From Streptomyces sp. CB01249 (lineage in GTDB: Bacteria > Actinomycetota > Actinomycetes > Streptomycetales > Streptomycetaceae): DNA of 64,000 nucleotides. The notes under the pieces were generated by a model. That model made no database searches. It saw only the letters and a program-made list of their open reading frames with translations, and was not told the DNA's origin. Every line of letters starts with the position of its first letter. Within the stretch, counting starts at the first letter, position 1. Below are positions 1-8,765 of this stretch, one piece after another. The stretch lies in assembly GCF_001905735.1 (NCBI RefSeq), contig NZ_LISW01000003.1, positions 744,341 to 808,340 of the forward strand. The letters run 5' to 3'. Both the position numbers and the translations under genes were made by a program.

Positions 1-898
1 TCCGTGCCACCAGCGGAGCCGCCGAGGCGGACGCCGGGAAGGCCAGCCACTGGCGCGGCCCCTCCACCTTCACCGTCCGCACCGAGGGCTCCGACTCCAG
101 CCGGATCGGCGGGAGTTCGCGCTCCAGGTCGACCACGAGCGTCCGCTCGCTCTCCCCCACCTCGTGCAGCCCGGCCAGCGCACCGTCGTACATCAGCCGG
201 CCGTGGTCGATCACCATCACCCGGCTGCACAACTGCTCGATGTCCGTGAGGTCATGGGTCGTCAGCAGCACCGTCGTCCCGCGCTCCGCGTTCAAGTCCC
301 GCAGGAACTGACGCACCTTGGCCTTGGACACCACGTCGAGGCCGATCGTCGGCTCGTCCAGATACAGCACCTCCGGGTCGTGCAGCAGCGCCGCCGCGAT
401 GTCCCCGCGCATCCGCTGCCCCAGCGACAGCTGGCGCACCGGTACGTCCAACAGCTCACCCAGGTCGAGGAGTTCGACGCACCGGTCGAGGTTGGCCCGG
501 AAGCGCGCGTCCGGCACCCGGTACATGCGGTGCATCAGCCGGTACGAGTCGCGCAGCGGCAGGTCCCACCAGAGCGTCGTGCGCTGGCCGAAGACCACAC
601 CGATCCGGTGCGCCAGCCGCGTGCGCTCCCGCGAGGGGTCGATGCCCGCGACGCGCAGGGAGCCGCCGCTCGGCGTGAGGATGCCCGTCAGCATCTTGAT
701 CGTGGTCGACTTCCCGGCCCCGTTCGGCCCGATGTAGCCGACCATCTCGCCGCGCTCCACCCGGAAGCTGATCCCGTCGACCGCCCGCACCTGGCGCCGC
801 TCGCCGCGCAGGAAGCCCGTCCTGCGGCGGACGTCGAAGACCTTCTCCAGCCGGTCCAGCTCGATGAAGGCCGTCCCGCTGTCCGTGTCCCTGCTCAT
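1..898 (-). CDS. ABC-2 exporter ATP-binding protein (3' end outside window)
   Basis: Nucleotide-binding subunit of an ABC exporter; it powers the two permeases encoded just downstream. Visible are Walker A GPNGAGKS at about residues 57-64, a signature of the form LSLGQ at 157-161, and Walker B VLYLDEP at 177-183 followed by a switch histidine (TTHD). The ATG at 898 is the natural start. The C-terminus runs off the window at base 1. The gene is only 26 bp beyond the start side of the permease stop, so the three genes form one minus-strand operon. In Streptomyces this three-gene arrangement is common, but the substrate is unknown. Confidence 0.9.
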   Translation of the reverse strand, partial: MSRDTDSGTAFIELDRLEKVFDVRRRTGFLRGERRQVRAVDGISFRVERGEMVGYIGPNGAGKSTTIKMLTGILTPSGGSLRVAGIDPSRERTRLAHRIGVVFGQRTTLWWDLPLRDSYRLMHRMYRVPDARFRANLDRCVELLDLGELLDVPVRQLSLGQRMRGDIAAALLHDPEVLYLDEPTIGLDVVSKAKVRQFLRDLNAERGTTVLLTTHDLTDIEQLCSRVMVIDHGRLMYDGALAGLHEVGESERTLVVDLERELPPIRLESEPSVRTVKVEGPRQWLAFPASASAAPLVAR

Positions 899-924
899 GC
901 CGCTCCCTCTCCCTACTCCGTCCG

Positions 925-1794
925 TCAACTTCCCGTACTCCGGTACGCCCGCAGCCCCGCCCGCCACACCAGGCCCGCCCCGGTCGCGCAGACGGCGGCC
1001 ACCACCGGCGGCAGGAACGCCACCCCGTCCGGCAGCCCCAACGGCAGCTCCCGGCCCAGTACGTACAGCGCCGGCAGCCAGTTCACGAAGGCCAGCGGCA
1101 CCACGAAGGTCACCCCGCGCACCAGGTCCTTCGCGAAGATCGTCGGCGGGTACTGGAGCAGCGTGTTGCCCCCGTACGTGAACGAGTTCTGCACCTGCGA
1201 GGCGTCCTGCGCGATGAACTGGAACGCCCCGCCCGCCACGAACACCGCCCCGAAGATCACCGACCCGCTCAGCAGCATCAGCGGCAGCACGACCACCTTG
1301 GCCAAGGTCCAGTCGATGTCCGCCGCCACCAGCCCGTAGCCGAGCACCAGCAGCCCCTGGGTGATCCGGCCCAGCCTGCGCAGCGCGAAGCGGTCGGCCG
1401 CCACCTGCGCGAGAACCGGGACCGGCCGCACCAGCAGCGTGTCCAACGTGCCGTCGCGCACCCGGCGGCCCAGCCGGTCCATCGACCCCATCAGCAGGTC
1501 CGCCAGGCCGAACGCCGTCCCCGAAGCCCCGTACAGCAGGGCGATCTCCGGGAGCGCGTAGCCGCCCAGCGCGTCGACGTGCGCGAACATCAGCATGATC
1601 GTCACGAAGTCGAACGCCGTCGCCGTGAAGTTGCCGACCGCCGTCATCAGGAACGACGCCCGGTACGCCATCGTGGACCGCAGCCACATCGACACGATCA
1701 GCCCGTACGCCCGCACCCCCTCGACCAGCCGCGACCGCGGGGCGAACACCGCCTCCGGCGCCTCCGGTCCGGCCGCCTCCACCACCTCAGCCAC
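925..1794 (-). CDS. ABC-2 family permease (ABC2_membrane_6/DUF990 type), second subunit
   Basis: Integral membrane subunit of the exporter, about 289 aa with around six hydrophobic segments, for example the stretch beginning AVGNFTATAF. It matches the actinobacterial ABC2_membrane_6 (DUF990) permeases that occur as pairs with one ATPase. I chose the GTG at 1794: it overlaps the upstream permease stop (1787-1789) by 8 nt, which indicates translational coupling. The longer open frame upstream reads Cys/Trp-rich nonsense antiparallel to the partner's sequence. Substrate unknown. Confidence 0.85.
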   Translation of the reverse strand: MAEVVEAAGPEAPEAVFAPRSRLVEGVRAYGLIVSMWLRSTMAYRASFLMTAVGNFTATAFDFVTIMLMFAHVDALGGYALPEIALLYGASGTAFGLADLLMGSMDRLGRRVRDGTLDTLLVRPVPVLAQVAADRFALRRLGRITQGLLVLGYGLVAADIDWTLAKVVVLPLMLLSGSVIFGAVFVAGGAFQFIAQDASQVQNSFTYGGNTLLQYPPTIFAKDLVRGVTFVVPLAFVNWLPALYVLGRELPLGLPDGVAFLPPVVAAVCATGAGLVWRAGLRAYRSTGS

Positions 1795-2587
1795 CCTGGA
1801 CCACCACCCTCCGCGTCGCCACGCCCTGCACCATCCGCCCCACCAGCAGCAACACCGCGGCCCAGGACGCCTGGAACACGTACACCCGCGCCAGACCCCA
1901 GCCCGTGTGCTTGCCCAGGAACACATCCGCCGGCACCTGAAGCAGCGCCGACCACGGCATCAGCCGCGCCACCTCGCCCAGCAGCCCCGGGAACAAGCTG
2001 AGCGGCAGCAGCATCCCGGAGAAGAACAGCCCCGCCAGAAAGGCGATCTGCGCCGCGCCCGCCCCGTCCATCAGCCAGAACGCGGACAGCGCCACCAGAT
2101 AGCGGATGCCGAAGCTCACCACCACGCCCAGCGCCACCGAGACGAGGAACGCCAGCCACGGCCCCGCCGACCCCGGCAGCGCCAGGTCGAACGCCAGCCC
2201 GCCGAGCACCATCGGCACGATGCCGCGCCCCAGCAGATGGAAGGCCGCCCGGCCCAAGTCCTGCGCCAGCCACCACAGCTGGAGGTCGACCGGGCGGTAC
2301 AGGTCCACCGCGATGTCGCCCGTGCGGATGCGCTCGATCAGCTCGTCCTCGAAGCCGCCGCCCATCATCACGCAGGTCATCAGCAGCGCCTGGCCCAGCC
2401 AGACGAAGGTGAGCGCCTGCGGCATGTCGTAACCGCCGAGGCGCGGCCGCTCGTCCCACAACGCCATGTACGTGTAGGCGAGGATGAAGCCGAAGACGGT
2501 GTTGGTGAACACCCCCGCCGCCGTCTCGATCCGATAGGTGGCGTACCGGCGGAAACCGCCCGCCGCCGCCACCGCGTAGACCCGCAC
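1787..2587 (-). CDS. ABC-2 family permease (ABC2_membrane_6/DUF990 type), first subunit
   Basis: First membrane subunit of the same exporter, about 266 aa and rich in hydrophobic helices. The chosen start is the GTG at 2587, which follows a strong ribosome-binding site (GGGGAGG) by 8 nt. TTG at 2635 and GTG at 2632 are in frame but lack such a site. The gene is the first of the minus-strand permease-permease-ATPase operon and diverges from the penicillin-binding protein gene across about 170 bp that must hold both promoters. Confidence 0.85.
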   Translation of the reverse strand: MRVYAVAAAGGFRRYATYRIETAAGVFTNTVFGFILAYTYMALWDERPRLGGYDMPQALTFVWLGQALLMTCVMMGGGFEDELIERIRTGDIAVDLYRPVDLQLWWLAQDLGRAAFHLLGRGIVPMVLGGLAFDLALPGSAGPWLAFLVSVALGVVVSFGIRYLVALSAFWLMDGAGAAQIAFLAGLFFSGMLLPLSLFPGLLGEVARLMPWSALLQVPADVFLGKHTGWGLARVYVFQASWAAVLLLVGRMVQGVATRRVVVQGG

Positions 2588-2759
2588 AGCAACCGCCTCC
2601 CCGTCAACGGGTGCCGCACCGTGCGTGGACACCAAAGCGCAGGAGCCTAGTCCAGCCGGGACGGCCGCCGCGAGCGCTTTTCGGCCGTCGATCCAAGGGA
2701 TATGCGCCAGAAAAGGGCACTATGGGGGAACTGACCGCGGCCGAGGAGTCTGCACCGAC

Positions 2760-5159
2760 ATGAGCGACGAGCCACAGCAGCAGAACGGGGACACCGACCC
2801 CCCGGGCTGGGCCCCCAGGGACCTGCCTGCCGATGCCGCCGCCCCCGGACCGGCCCCCGAAGGCGGGGCCCCCGAAGCCGATGCCCCGAAGAAGTCCGGC
2901 AAGGCCAAGCGCCCCAAGCGCACCGGCTGGCGGCGGCTGATCCCCACCTGGCGCATGGTCCTCGGCGGCGTACTCCTCCTCGCCCTGATCCTGGTCGGCG
3001 GCTTCTTCGCCGGCTACCAGCTGGTCGACATCCCCGCCGCCAACGCCACCGCCACTGCCCAGTCCAACGTCTACCTGTACGCCGACGGCACGGTCATCGC
3101 CCGCGACGGCGACGTCAACCGCGAGAACATCAAGCTGGCCCAGGTCCCGCGCACCGTCCAGCACGCGGTCCTCGCCGCCGAGGACCGCGACTTCTACTCC
3201 GAACGCGCCGTGGACGTGAAGGCGATGTTCCGGGCGGGCTGGAACACCCTCACCGGCAAGGGCAAGCAGGGCGGTTCGACCATCACCCAGCAGTACGTCA
3301 AGAACTACTACCTGGGCCAGGAACAGACCGTCGTCCGCAAGATCAAGGAATTCTTCATCTCGATCAAGCTCAACCGGGAACAGTCCAAGGACCAGATCCT
3401 GGAGGGCTACCTCAACACGAGCTACTTCGGCCGCAACGCCTACGGCATCCAGGCCGCCTCCCAGGCGTACTACGGCAAGGACATCGGCGACGTCACCACC
3501 GCCCAGGGCGCGTACCTCGCCTCGCTGCTCAACGCCCCCAGCGCCTATGACGTCGTCGCCTACCCGGAGAACAAGCCCGCCGCCGTCGCCCGCTGGAACT
3601 ACGTACTGGACGGCATGGTCAAGGAGAAGTGGCTCGACCCCGCCGAGCGCGCCGCGATGACCTTCCCCGTTCCCGGCCCGGTCAAGCCCGCCAACAGCCT
3701 CTCCGGACAGCGCGGCTACATCGTCAAGGCCGTCGAGGACTACCTGGTCGTCAACGACATCCTGGACGAGAAGACCCTTGCCACCCGCGGCTACCGCATC
3801 ACCACCACGCTCCAGCGGAAGAGGCAGGACGCCCTCGTCGAGGCCGTCGAGGACAAGGTCATGTCCAAGACCGACAAGGACCGCGCGGCCGACCGCAACG
3901 TCCGCGTCGGCGGCGCCTCCATCGACCCCGCCACCGGCCATGTCGTCGCCATGTACGGCGGCGTCGACTACACCCGGCAGTACGTCAACAACGCGACCCG
4001 CCGCGACTACCAGGTCGGCTCCACCTTCAAGCCGTTCGTCTTCACCTCGGCCGTCGCGAACGACTCCACCACCCAGGACGGCCGCCGCATCACCCCCAGC
4101 ACCATCTACGACGGCACCAACAAGCGCATGGTCGAGGGCCCCGACGGGCCCACCGGCTACGACCCCGCCAACGAGGACGACCGCAGCTACGGGCCCATCA
4201 CCGTGTCCACCGCCACCGACAAGTCCGTCAACGCCGTCTACGCCCAGATGGCCGAGGACGTCGGCCCCGAGAAGGTCCGGCAGACCGCCGTCTCCCTCGG
4301 CATCCCCAAGGACACCGCGGACCTCACCCCCACCCCCTCCATCGCCCTCGGCGTCGCCACCGCCAGCGTCCTCGACATGACCGAGGCGTACGCGACCCTC
4401 GCCGCCCACGGCAGGCACGGCGCCCACGTCCTGGTCAGCAAGGTCACCAAGGACGGCGAGAGCGTCACCCTGCCCGGCCGTACGGTGAAGCGGGCCGTCA
4501 GCCGCGAGGCCGCCGACACCACCACGTCGATCCTCCAGAGCGTCGTGGAGGGCGGCACCGGAACCGCCGCCCGGGGCGCGGGGCGTCCCGCCGCCGGAAA
4601 GACCGGCACCGCCGAGGAGGACCGGGCCGCCTGGTTCGCCGGCTACACCCCCGACCTCGCCACCGTCATCGCCGTCATGGGACAGGACCCGTCCACCGGC
4701 GCCCAGAAGTCCCTCTACGGCGCGCTCGGACTCCCCCGCATCAACGGCGGCGGCGCCCCCGCCGAGACCTGGGCCCAGTACACCGGGGCCGCGCTGAAGG
4801 GCACCCCCGCCGAGGACTTCGACCTCGACGTGGAGGAGGACACCGGCGACACCGCGCTGCCCACCGCCGAGGACACCGCCCCCGGCGACACCGGCCGCCG
4901 CACCCCCTCGGCCACCCCCCGGCGCACCCCGCCCACCACCCCGACCCGGACCCCCTCCGCCCCGCGCACCACCCCCGGCACCACGGACAACCCGGCCGGA
5001 GGCACCGGTGCGGGCGGCACCACGGACGGCGGGACGGACACGGGCGGCGGGGACGGCGGGGACACCGGGGGCGACGGCGGGGACGGGGGCGGCGACGGCG
5101 GCGACGAGGGCTTCTTCCAAGGCCCCCGCGGCACCCGGGCACCCAGCACCCGGCCCTGA
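2760..5159 (+). CDS. Class A penicillin-binding protein (transglycosylase-transpeptidase)
   Basis: Bifunctional peptidoglycan synthase, 799 aa. A charged, Pro-rich cytoplasmic tail precedes one transmembrane anchor (about 66-87). The GT51 transglycosylase domain follows, with its catalytic Glu in EDRDFYSE (E141) and a GGSTITQQ motif. The transpeptidase domain carries the acyl-serine STFK (S421), SVN (489-491) and KTGT (K614). The last ~110 residues are a low-complexity Asp/Thr/Pro tail passing into Gly-Asp runs, presumably extracellular. The ATG at 2760 follows GAGGAG by 11 nt. I recall the S. coelicolor counterpart as SCO2897. Confidence 0.95.
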   Translation: MSDEPQQQNGDTDPPGWAPRDLPADAAAPGPAPEGGAPEADAPKKSGKAKRPKRTGWRRLIPTWRMVLGGVLLLALILVGGFFAGYQLVDIPAANATATAQSNVYLYADGTVIARDGDVNRENIKLAQVPRTVQHAVLAAEDRDFYSERAVDVKAMFRAGWNTLTGKGKQGGSTITQQYVKNYYLGQEQTVVRKIKEFFISIKLNREQSKDQILEGYLNTSYFGRNAYGIQAASQAYYGKDIGDVTTAQGAYLASLLNAPSAYDVVAYPENKPAAVARWNYVLDGMVKEKWLDPAERAAMTFPVPGPVKPANSLSGQRGYIVKAVEDYLVVNDILDEKTLATRGYRITTTLQRKRQDALVEAVEDKVMSKTDKDRAADRNVRVGGASIDPATGHVVAMYGGVDYTRQYVNNATRRDYQVGSTFKPFVFTSAVANDSTTQDGRRITPSTIYDGTNKRMVEGPDGPTGYDPANEDDRSYGPITVSTATDKSVNAVYAQMAEDVGPEKVRQTAVSLGIPKDTADLTPTPSIALGVATASVLDMTEAYATLAAHGRHGAHVLVSKVTKDGESVTLPGRTVKRAVSREAADTTTSILQSVVEGGTGTAARGAGRPAAGKTGTAEEDRAAWFAGYTPDLATVIAVMGQDPSTGAQKSLYGALGLPRINGGGAPAETWAQYTGAALKGTPAEDFDLDVEEDTGDTALPTAEDTAPGDTGRRTPSATPRRTPPTTPTRTPSAPRTTPGTTDNPAGGTGAGGTTDGGTDTGGGDGGDTGGDGGDGGGDGGDEGFFQGPRGTRAPSTRP

Positions 5160-5168
5160 AATCCGGGC

Positions 5169-5489
5169 TCAGTGCCCCGAGGTGGCCTTCAGCCCCACGA
5201 CCGCGACCAGCAGCAGGCACACGAAGAAGATCCGGGCCGCCGTCACCGGCTCGTGCAGCACCACCATGCCCAGGACCGCGGCACCCGCCGCGCCGATCCC
5301 GACCCACACTCCGTACGCCGTACCGATCGGCAGGGTCCTGGCCGCGTGCGACAGCAGCATCATGCTCGCCACGATCCCCAGGCCCGTGAACACACTCGGC
5401 CACAGCCGGGTGAACCCCTCGGTGTACTTCATCCCGATCGACCAGGCCACTTCCAGCAGACCGGCGACGACCAGCAGAACCCACGCCAC
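5169..5489 (-). CDS. gdx: SMR-family guanidinium exporter (Gdx/SugE type)
   Basis: Small multidrug resistance family protein of 106 aa with four transmembrane helices. It has the SugE/Gdx hallmarks: an N-terminal helix with the essential Glu (LLEVAWSIG), then GTAYGVWVGIG and a final helix ending GLKATSGH. Gdx proteins exchange guanidinium for protons. The GTG start at 5489 lies 7 nt after GGAGG. The transcript begins with a guanidine-III riboswitch, which independently supports the Gdx rather than the QAC-exporter subtype. The gene is monocistronic, bounded upstream by a strong terminator at 5597-5636. Confidence 0.93.
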   Translation of the reverse strand: MAWVLLVVAGLLEVAWSIGMKYTEGFTRLWPSVFTGLGIVASMMLLSHAARTLPIGTAYGVWVGIGAAGAAVLGMVVLHEPVTAARIFFVCLLLVAVVGLKATSGH

Positions 5490-5493
5490 GACA

Positions 5494-5576
5494 GCACCTC
5501 CGACGAGACAGAACACGCGAACAACACGGGTGCGTCGTCTTTGCGGAACCCGGTACGGCGCGTCTCGTCGGGGTGC
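5494..5576 (-). ncRNA. Guanidine-III (ykkC-III) riboswitch with Shine-Dalgarno-sequestering platform
   Basis: On the minus strand the aptamer (about 5573 to 5531) shows the class III layout. The P1 5' arm CCCG (5572-5569) is followed by ACGAG, a 7-nt segment containing GCGCC, then GUAC and the P1 3' arm CGGG (5552-5549). A 17-nt segment containing AAAGACG ends in the pseudoknot strand GACGC (5536-5532). Spacing equals the Thermobifida fusca example as I remember it, with compensated P1 bases. The pseudoknot has one C-A mismatch. The 5' arm region 5576-5562 is also complementary (15 bp, one bulge) to 5509-5494, which includes GGAGGUG. Ligand binding should therefore free the ribosome site. Confidence 0.88.
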
Positions 5577-5596
5577 TTCCACCGTAGCAAAGGAAC

Positions 5597-5636
5597 GGCA
5601 AAGGGCCCGGTGACAACGGTCACCGGGCCCTTTGCC
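5597..5636. terminator. Strong bidirectional hairpin terminator
   Basis: Perfect 18-bp inverted repeat (5597-5614 with 5619-5636) and a 4-nt loop, A/T-rich at the base of the stem. It sits downstream of the GroES-like gene and just upstream of the riboswitch, so it insulates gdx from read-through. Confidence 0.85.
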
Positions 5637-5648
5637 CACGCCACAGCT

Positions 5649-5987
5649 CTACAGATACAGCCCGGTCGAATCCTCCGAGCCCTCGAACCGGTCCGCGGCC
5701 ACCGCGTGCAGGTCGCGCTCGCGCATCAGCACGTACGCCACACCCCGCACCTCGACCTCCGCCCGGTCCTCCGGGTCGAACAGCACCCGGTCACCCGGCT
5801 CGACCGTCCGCACGTTCTGCCCCACCGCCACCACCACGGCCCACGCCAGCCGGCGGCCGACCGCGGCCGTCGCGGGGATCAGAATGCCGCCGCCGGAGCG
5901 CCGCTCGCCCTCGGGCGACTCGGACCGGACCAGCACTCGGTCGTGCAGCATCCGGATGGGCAGCTTGTCGTCGGTGTTCTCGCTCAC
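5649..5987 (-). CDS. GroES-like co-chaperonin family protein
   Basis: Protein of 112 aa with a Cpn10 fold signature: a start LPIRMLHDRVLVR, a mobile-loop-like ERRSGGGILIP, VGRRLAWAVVVAVG and GDRVLFDPEDRAEVEVRG. It is a divergent relative of the 10-kDa chaperonin and stands alone without groEL, so a dedicated GroES role is doubtful. I chose the GTG at 5987; an in-frame ATG at 6020 would add eleven Gly/Pro/Arg-rich residues. It follows the DUF3618 gene by about 40 bp on the same strand and may be co-transcribed with it. Confidence 0.8.
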   Translation of the reverse strand: MSENTDDKLPIRMLHDRVLVRSESPEGERRSGGGILIPATAAVGRRLAWAVVVAVGQNVRTVEPGDRVLFDPEDRAEVEVRGVAYVLMRERDLHAVAADRFEGSEDSTGLYL

Positions 5988-6030
5988 GCCCCGCAACCTA
6001 CCGGGCGGCGGGCCGCCCACCTACGAGGGG

Positions 6031-6348
6031 TCAGCGCTTGCGGCGCGAGGACGCGACGACCAGACCGACCACGCCCACCGCGAGCAGCGCCGCCGGGATC
6101 ACGCGCTCCAGCCGGGGGCTGCCCGTCTCCGACACGAACTGGGCCTTCACGTCCGACACCGCGCGGTTCACCGCCACGTACGCCCGGCCGGCCGTCCGGT
6201 CCACGGTCCCGGCGACCTTCGCCTTCGCGTCACCGATGATCGTCTTCGGGTGCACCCGCACCCCGATCTCATCGAGTACCACCGCAAGCTGCTCGCGCCT
6301 GCTGATGATGTCCGCCTCGATCTGCGCAGGGGTCCTGGCATCCGACAC
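6031..6348 (-). CDS. DUF3618 family small membrane protein
   Basis: 105 aa: an N-terminal amphipathic region (TPAQIEADIISRREQLAVVLDE) typical of DUF3618, a central helical stretch, and one C-terminal transmembrane helix (ALLAVGVVGLVVA) capped by SSRRKR. It is probably tail-anchored in the membrane; function unknown. The GTG start at 6348 has GGAGG seven bases upstream. Divergent from bcp. Confidence 0.85.
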   Translation of the reverse strand: MSDARTPAQIEADIISRREQLAVVLDEIGVRVHPKTIIGDAKAKVAGTVDRTAGRAYVAVNRAVSDVKAQFVSETGSPRLERVIPAALLAVGVVGLVVASSRRKR

Positions 6349-6475
6349 CGCGCCGCCTCCGTGGTCCTCGTCCGGTAAACCTTCATCGACAGTCTGTCAG
6401 TTCCGCCGCATCCGCACCCGGCGGCACCCCCATTACGCTCGGTCCCTTAGACCCCACGTACCAATGAGGAGAACC

Positions 6476-6943
6476 ATGAGCGAGCGCCTCACCCCCGGCG
6501 ACACCGCCCCCGCCTTCACCCTGCCCGACGCGGACGGCAACGACGTCTCGCTCGCGGACCACAAGGGCCGCAAGGTCATCGTCTACTTCTACCCCGCCGC
6601 TCTTACCCCCGGCTGCACCAAGCAGGCCTGCGACTTCACGGACAACCTCGACCTGCTCGCCGAGGCCGGCTACGACGTCATCGGGGTCTCCCCGGACAAG
6701 CCGGAGAAGCTCGCGAAGTTCCGCGAGAAGGAGAACCTCAAGGTCACACTGGTGGGCGATCCGGCCAAGGAGACCCTTGAGGCGTACGGCGCGTACGGCG
6801 AGAAGAAGCTCTACGGCAAAACGGTGACGGGCGTCATCCGGTCCACGGTCGTCGTGGACGAGGAGGGCAAGGTCGCCCACGCGTTCTACAACGTGAAGGC
6901 CACCGGCCACGTCGCCAAGATCATCAAGGACCTCAAGATCTGA
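6476..6943 (+). CDS. bcp: Thioredoxin-dependent thiol peroxidase (Bcp/PrxQ peroxiredoxin)
   Basis: Peroxiredoxin of 155 aa that reduces hydrogen and organic peroxides using thioredoxin. The motif TPGCTKQACDF gives the peroxidatic Cys and a second Cys five residues later, the atypical 2-Cys arrangement of PrxQ enzymes. The rest (GDTAPAFTLPDADG at the start, GVSPDKPEKLAKFREKENL in the middle) is full length for the family. The ATG at 6476 follows GAGGAG by 5 nt. It is cytoplasmic and single-gene, diverging from the DUF3618 gene. Confidence 0.95.
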   Translation: MSERLTPGDTAPAFTLPDADGNDVSLADHKGRKVIVYFYPAALTPGCTKQACDFTDNLDLLAEAGYDVIGVSPDKPEKLAKFREKENLKVTLVGDPAKETLEAYGAYGEKKLYGKTVTGVIRSTVVVDEEGKVAHAFYNVKATGHVAKIIKDLKI

Positions 6944-6956
6944 GGCGCGGCGAGGG

Positions 6957-6984
6957 CGGTCCGTAAGCCGCACGGAACGGACCG
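6957..6984 (+). terminator. Probable terminator after bcp
   Basis: 8-bp inverted repeat (6957-6964 with 6977-6984) with a 12-nt loop, 13 bp after the bcp stop codon. No U-run, which is usual for Streptomyces terminators. Confidence 0.5.
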
Positions 6985-7117
6985 AATCGGGCCATCCTCT
7001 GCGCCGAATGGCCGAAATCATGTGATGGACATCCCATTCCTTCGCTGAACCGGTTTGCGGCCGCCATGTCCGCGCAGAAGCCTTTCCTGTAACAGTTGCC
7101 GAGGAAAGGAACCGGCC

Positions 7118-8614
7118 ATGGCGGCCTCCGACCCCCACCAGGTGGCCGACCCGGAAGCGGTCAAACGTCACCCCGCGCTGTTCCGTGCGATCCGGAAGCG
7201 GCAGAACCCCAAGCTGCGGCGTACCGACATCACGGTCACGGACGACCAGGCGGTCAAGCGCGCGGTGAAGGCCGCCTCGCTCGGCAACGCGATGGAGTGG
7301 TTCGACTTCGGCATCTACTCCTACCTCGCCGCGACCCTGGGCCATGTCTTCTTCCCTTCCGGGAACGACACGACCCAGCTCCTCTCCTCCTTCGCCACCT
7401 TCGCGGTCGCCTTCCTCGTGCGCCCCCTGGGCGGCATGTTCTTCGGGCCGATGGGCGACAAGATCGGCCGCAAGAAGGTCCTCGCCCTCACGATGATCCT
7501 GATGGCGACCGGCACCTTCGCGATCGGCCTCATCCCCTCGCACGCCACGATCGGCGTCTGGGCCGCGGTCCTGCTGATCTTCTTCCGCATGCTCCAGGGC
7601 TTCTCGACGGGCGGCGAGTACGGCGGCGCCTCGACCTTCATCGCGGAGTACGCCCCCGACAAGCGGCGCGGCTTCTTCGGCAGCTTCCTGGAGTTCGGCA
7701 CGCTCGCCGGTTACGTGGGCGCCGCCGGGCTGGTGACGCTGCTGTACGCGCTCCTCAACGACGCCCAGATGGAAGCCTGGGGCTGGCGCGTACCGTTCCT
7801 GGTCGCCGGACCGCTCGGCCTGGTCGGCCTCTACCTGCGACTGCGCCTGGACGAGACCCCGGCCTTCCAGAAGCTGGAGGGCGGCACGGCGCACGCCACG
7901 GAGGCGGCGGACAGCGTCGAGACGACGGCGAAGGGCGACCTCGCGAAGATCTTCCGCGACTACTGGCCGACGCTGATCCTCTGCATCTGCCTGGTCGGCG
8001 CGTACAACATCACCGACTACATGCTGCTGTCGTACATGCCGACGTACCTCTCCGACGAGCTCGGCTACAGCGAGACACACGGCCTGCTGATCCTGCTCGG
8101 CGTGATGGTGTTCCTGATGCTGATCATCAGCCAGGTCGGCAAGCTCTCGGACCGCTTCGGCCGCAAGCCGCTCCTGATGACGGGCATGCTCGGCTTCCTG
8201 ATCCTGTCGCTGCCCGCGTTCCTCCTGATCCGCCAGGGCAGCATCCCCGCGATCATCATCGGCATGGCGATGCTGGGCCTCTCCCTCGTCTGCATGCTCG
8301 GCACGATGTCGGCGGCGCTCCCGGCCCTGTTCCCGACGAACGTCCGCTACGGCTCCCTCTCGGTGGGCTACAACCTCTCGGCGTCGATCTTCGGCGGTAC
8401 GACTCCGCTGGTGATCACGGCCCTGATCAGCGTCTCCGGCACCAACCTGATGCCGGCGTACTACGCGATGGCGGCGGCCCTGGTGGGCGTGATCGCGGTG
8501 GCCTGCATGAAGGAAACCGCGAACAAGCCGCTGGCGGGTTCCCCGCCGTCGGTGGAGACGACGGAGGAAGCGGAAGAACTGGTCCACGCCCAGACCCCCG
8601 ACCCGAAGTTCTGA
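7118..8614 (+). CDS. MHS-family MFS transporter (proline/betaine symporter-like)
   Basis: Twelve-helix secondary transporter, 498 aa. Family marks are the start of the MFS core at SLGNAMEWFDFGIYSYLA, the loop motif GDKIGRKKVLALTM, and STGGEYGGASTFIAEYAP with DKRRGFFGS, all characteristic of the metabolite:H+ symporter subgroup that includes ProP and KgtP. The exact substrate cannot be read from sequence; compatible solutes or dicarboxylates are the usual choices. ATG 7118 follows GAGGAAAGGA. A hairpin at 8632-8670 closes the unit. Confidence 0.88.
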   Translation: MAASDPHQVADPEAVKRHPALFRAIRKRQNPKLRRTDITVTDDQAVKRAVKAASLGNAMEWFDFGIYSYLAATLGHVFFPSGNDTTQLLSSFATFAVAFLVRPLGGMFFGPMGDKIGRKKVLALTMILMATGTFAIGLIPSHATIGVWAAVLLIFFRMLQGFSTGGEYGGASTFIAEYAPDKRRGFFGSFLEFGTLAGYVGAAGLVTLLYALLNDAQMEAWGWRVPFLVAGPLGLVGLYLRLRLDETPAFQKLEGGTAHATEAADSVETTAKGDLAKIFRDYWPTLILCICLVGAYNITDYMLLSYMPTYLSDELGYSETHGLLILLGVMVFLMLIISQVGKLSDRFGRKPLLMTGMLGFLILSLPAFLLIRQGSIPAIIIGMAMLGLSLVCMLGTMSAALPALFPTNVRYGSLSVGYNLSASIFGGTTPLVITALISVSGTNLMPAYYAMAAALVGVIAVACMKETANKPLAGSPPSVETTEEAEELVHAQTPDPKF

Positions 8615-8631
8615 CCCACCCCACCCCGGCC

Positions 8632-8670
8632 ACGGCCCGTACGGCTTCCCCACGAAGCGGTGCGGGCCGT
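8632..8670 (+). terminator. Terminator after the MHS transporter gene
   Basis: Stem of 8 bp (8632-8639 with 8663-8670), extended inward by three weaker pairs. It begins 18 bp after the transporter stop codon. Confidence 0.65.
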
Positions 8671-8765
8671 TCCGCATCTTGTCGGATATCGGACGTGACG
8701 CTCCAATAGTCGGTTCGTTACTCCGTACGAGGCCGCGAACGGGCGGCCGGATGCGGAGGGGAATC

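Noticed and set aside
925..1926. N-terminal extension of the second ABC-2 permease to 1926
   Set aside because: The added 44 residues are Cys/Trp/Arg-rich and overlap the upstream permease; GTG 1794 with coupling is better.
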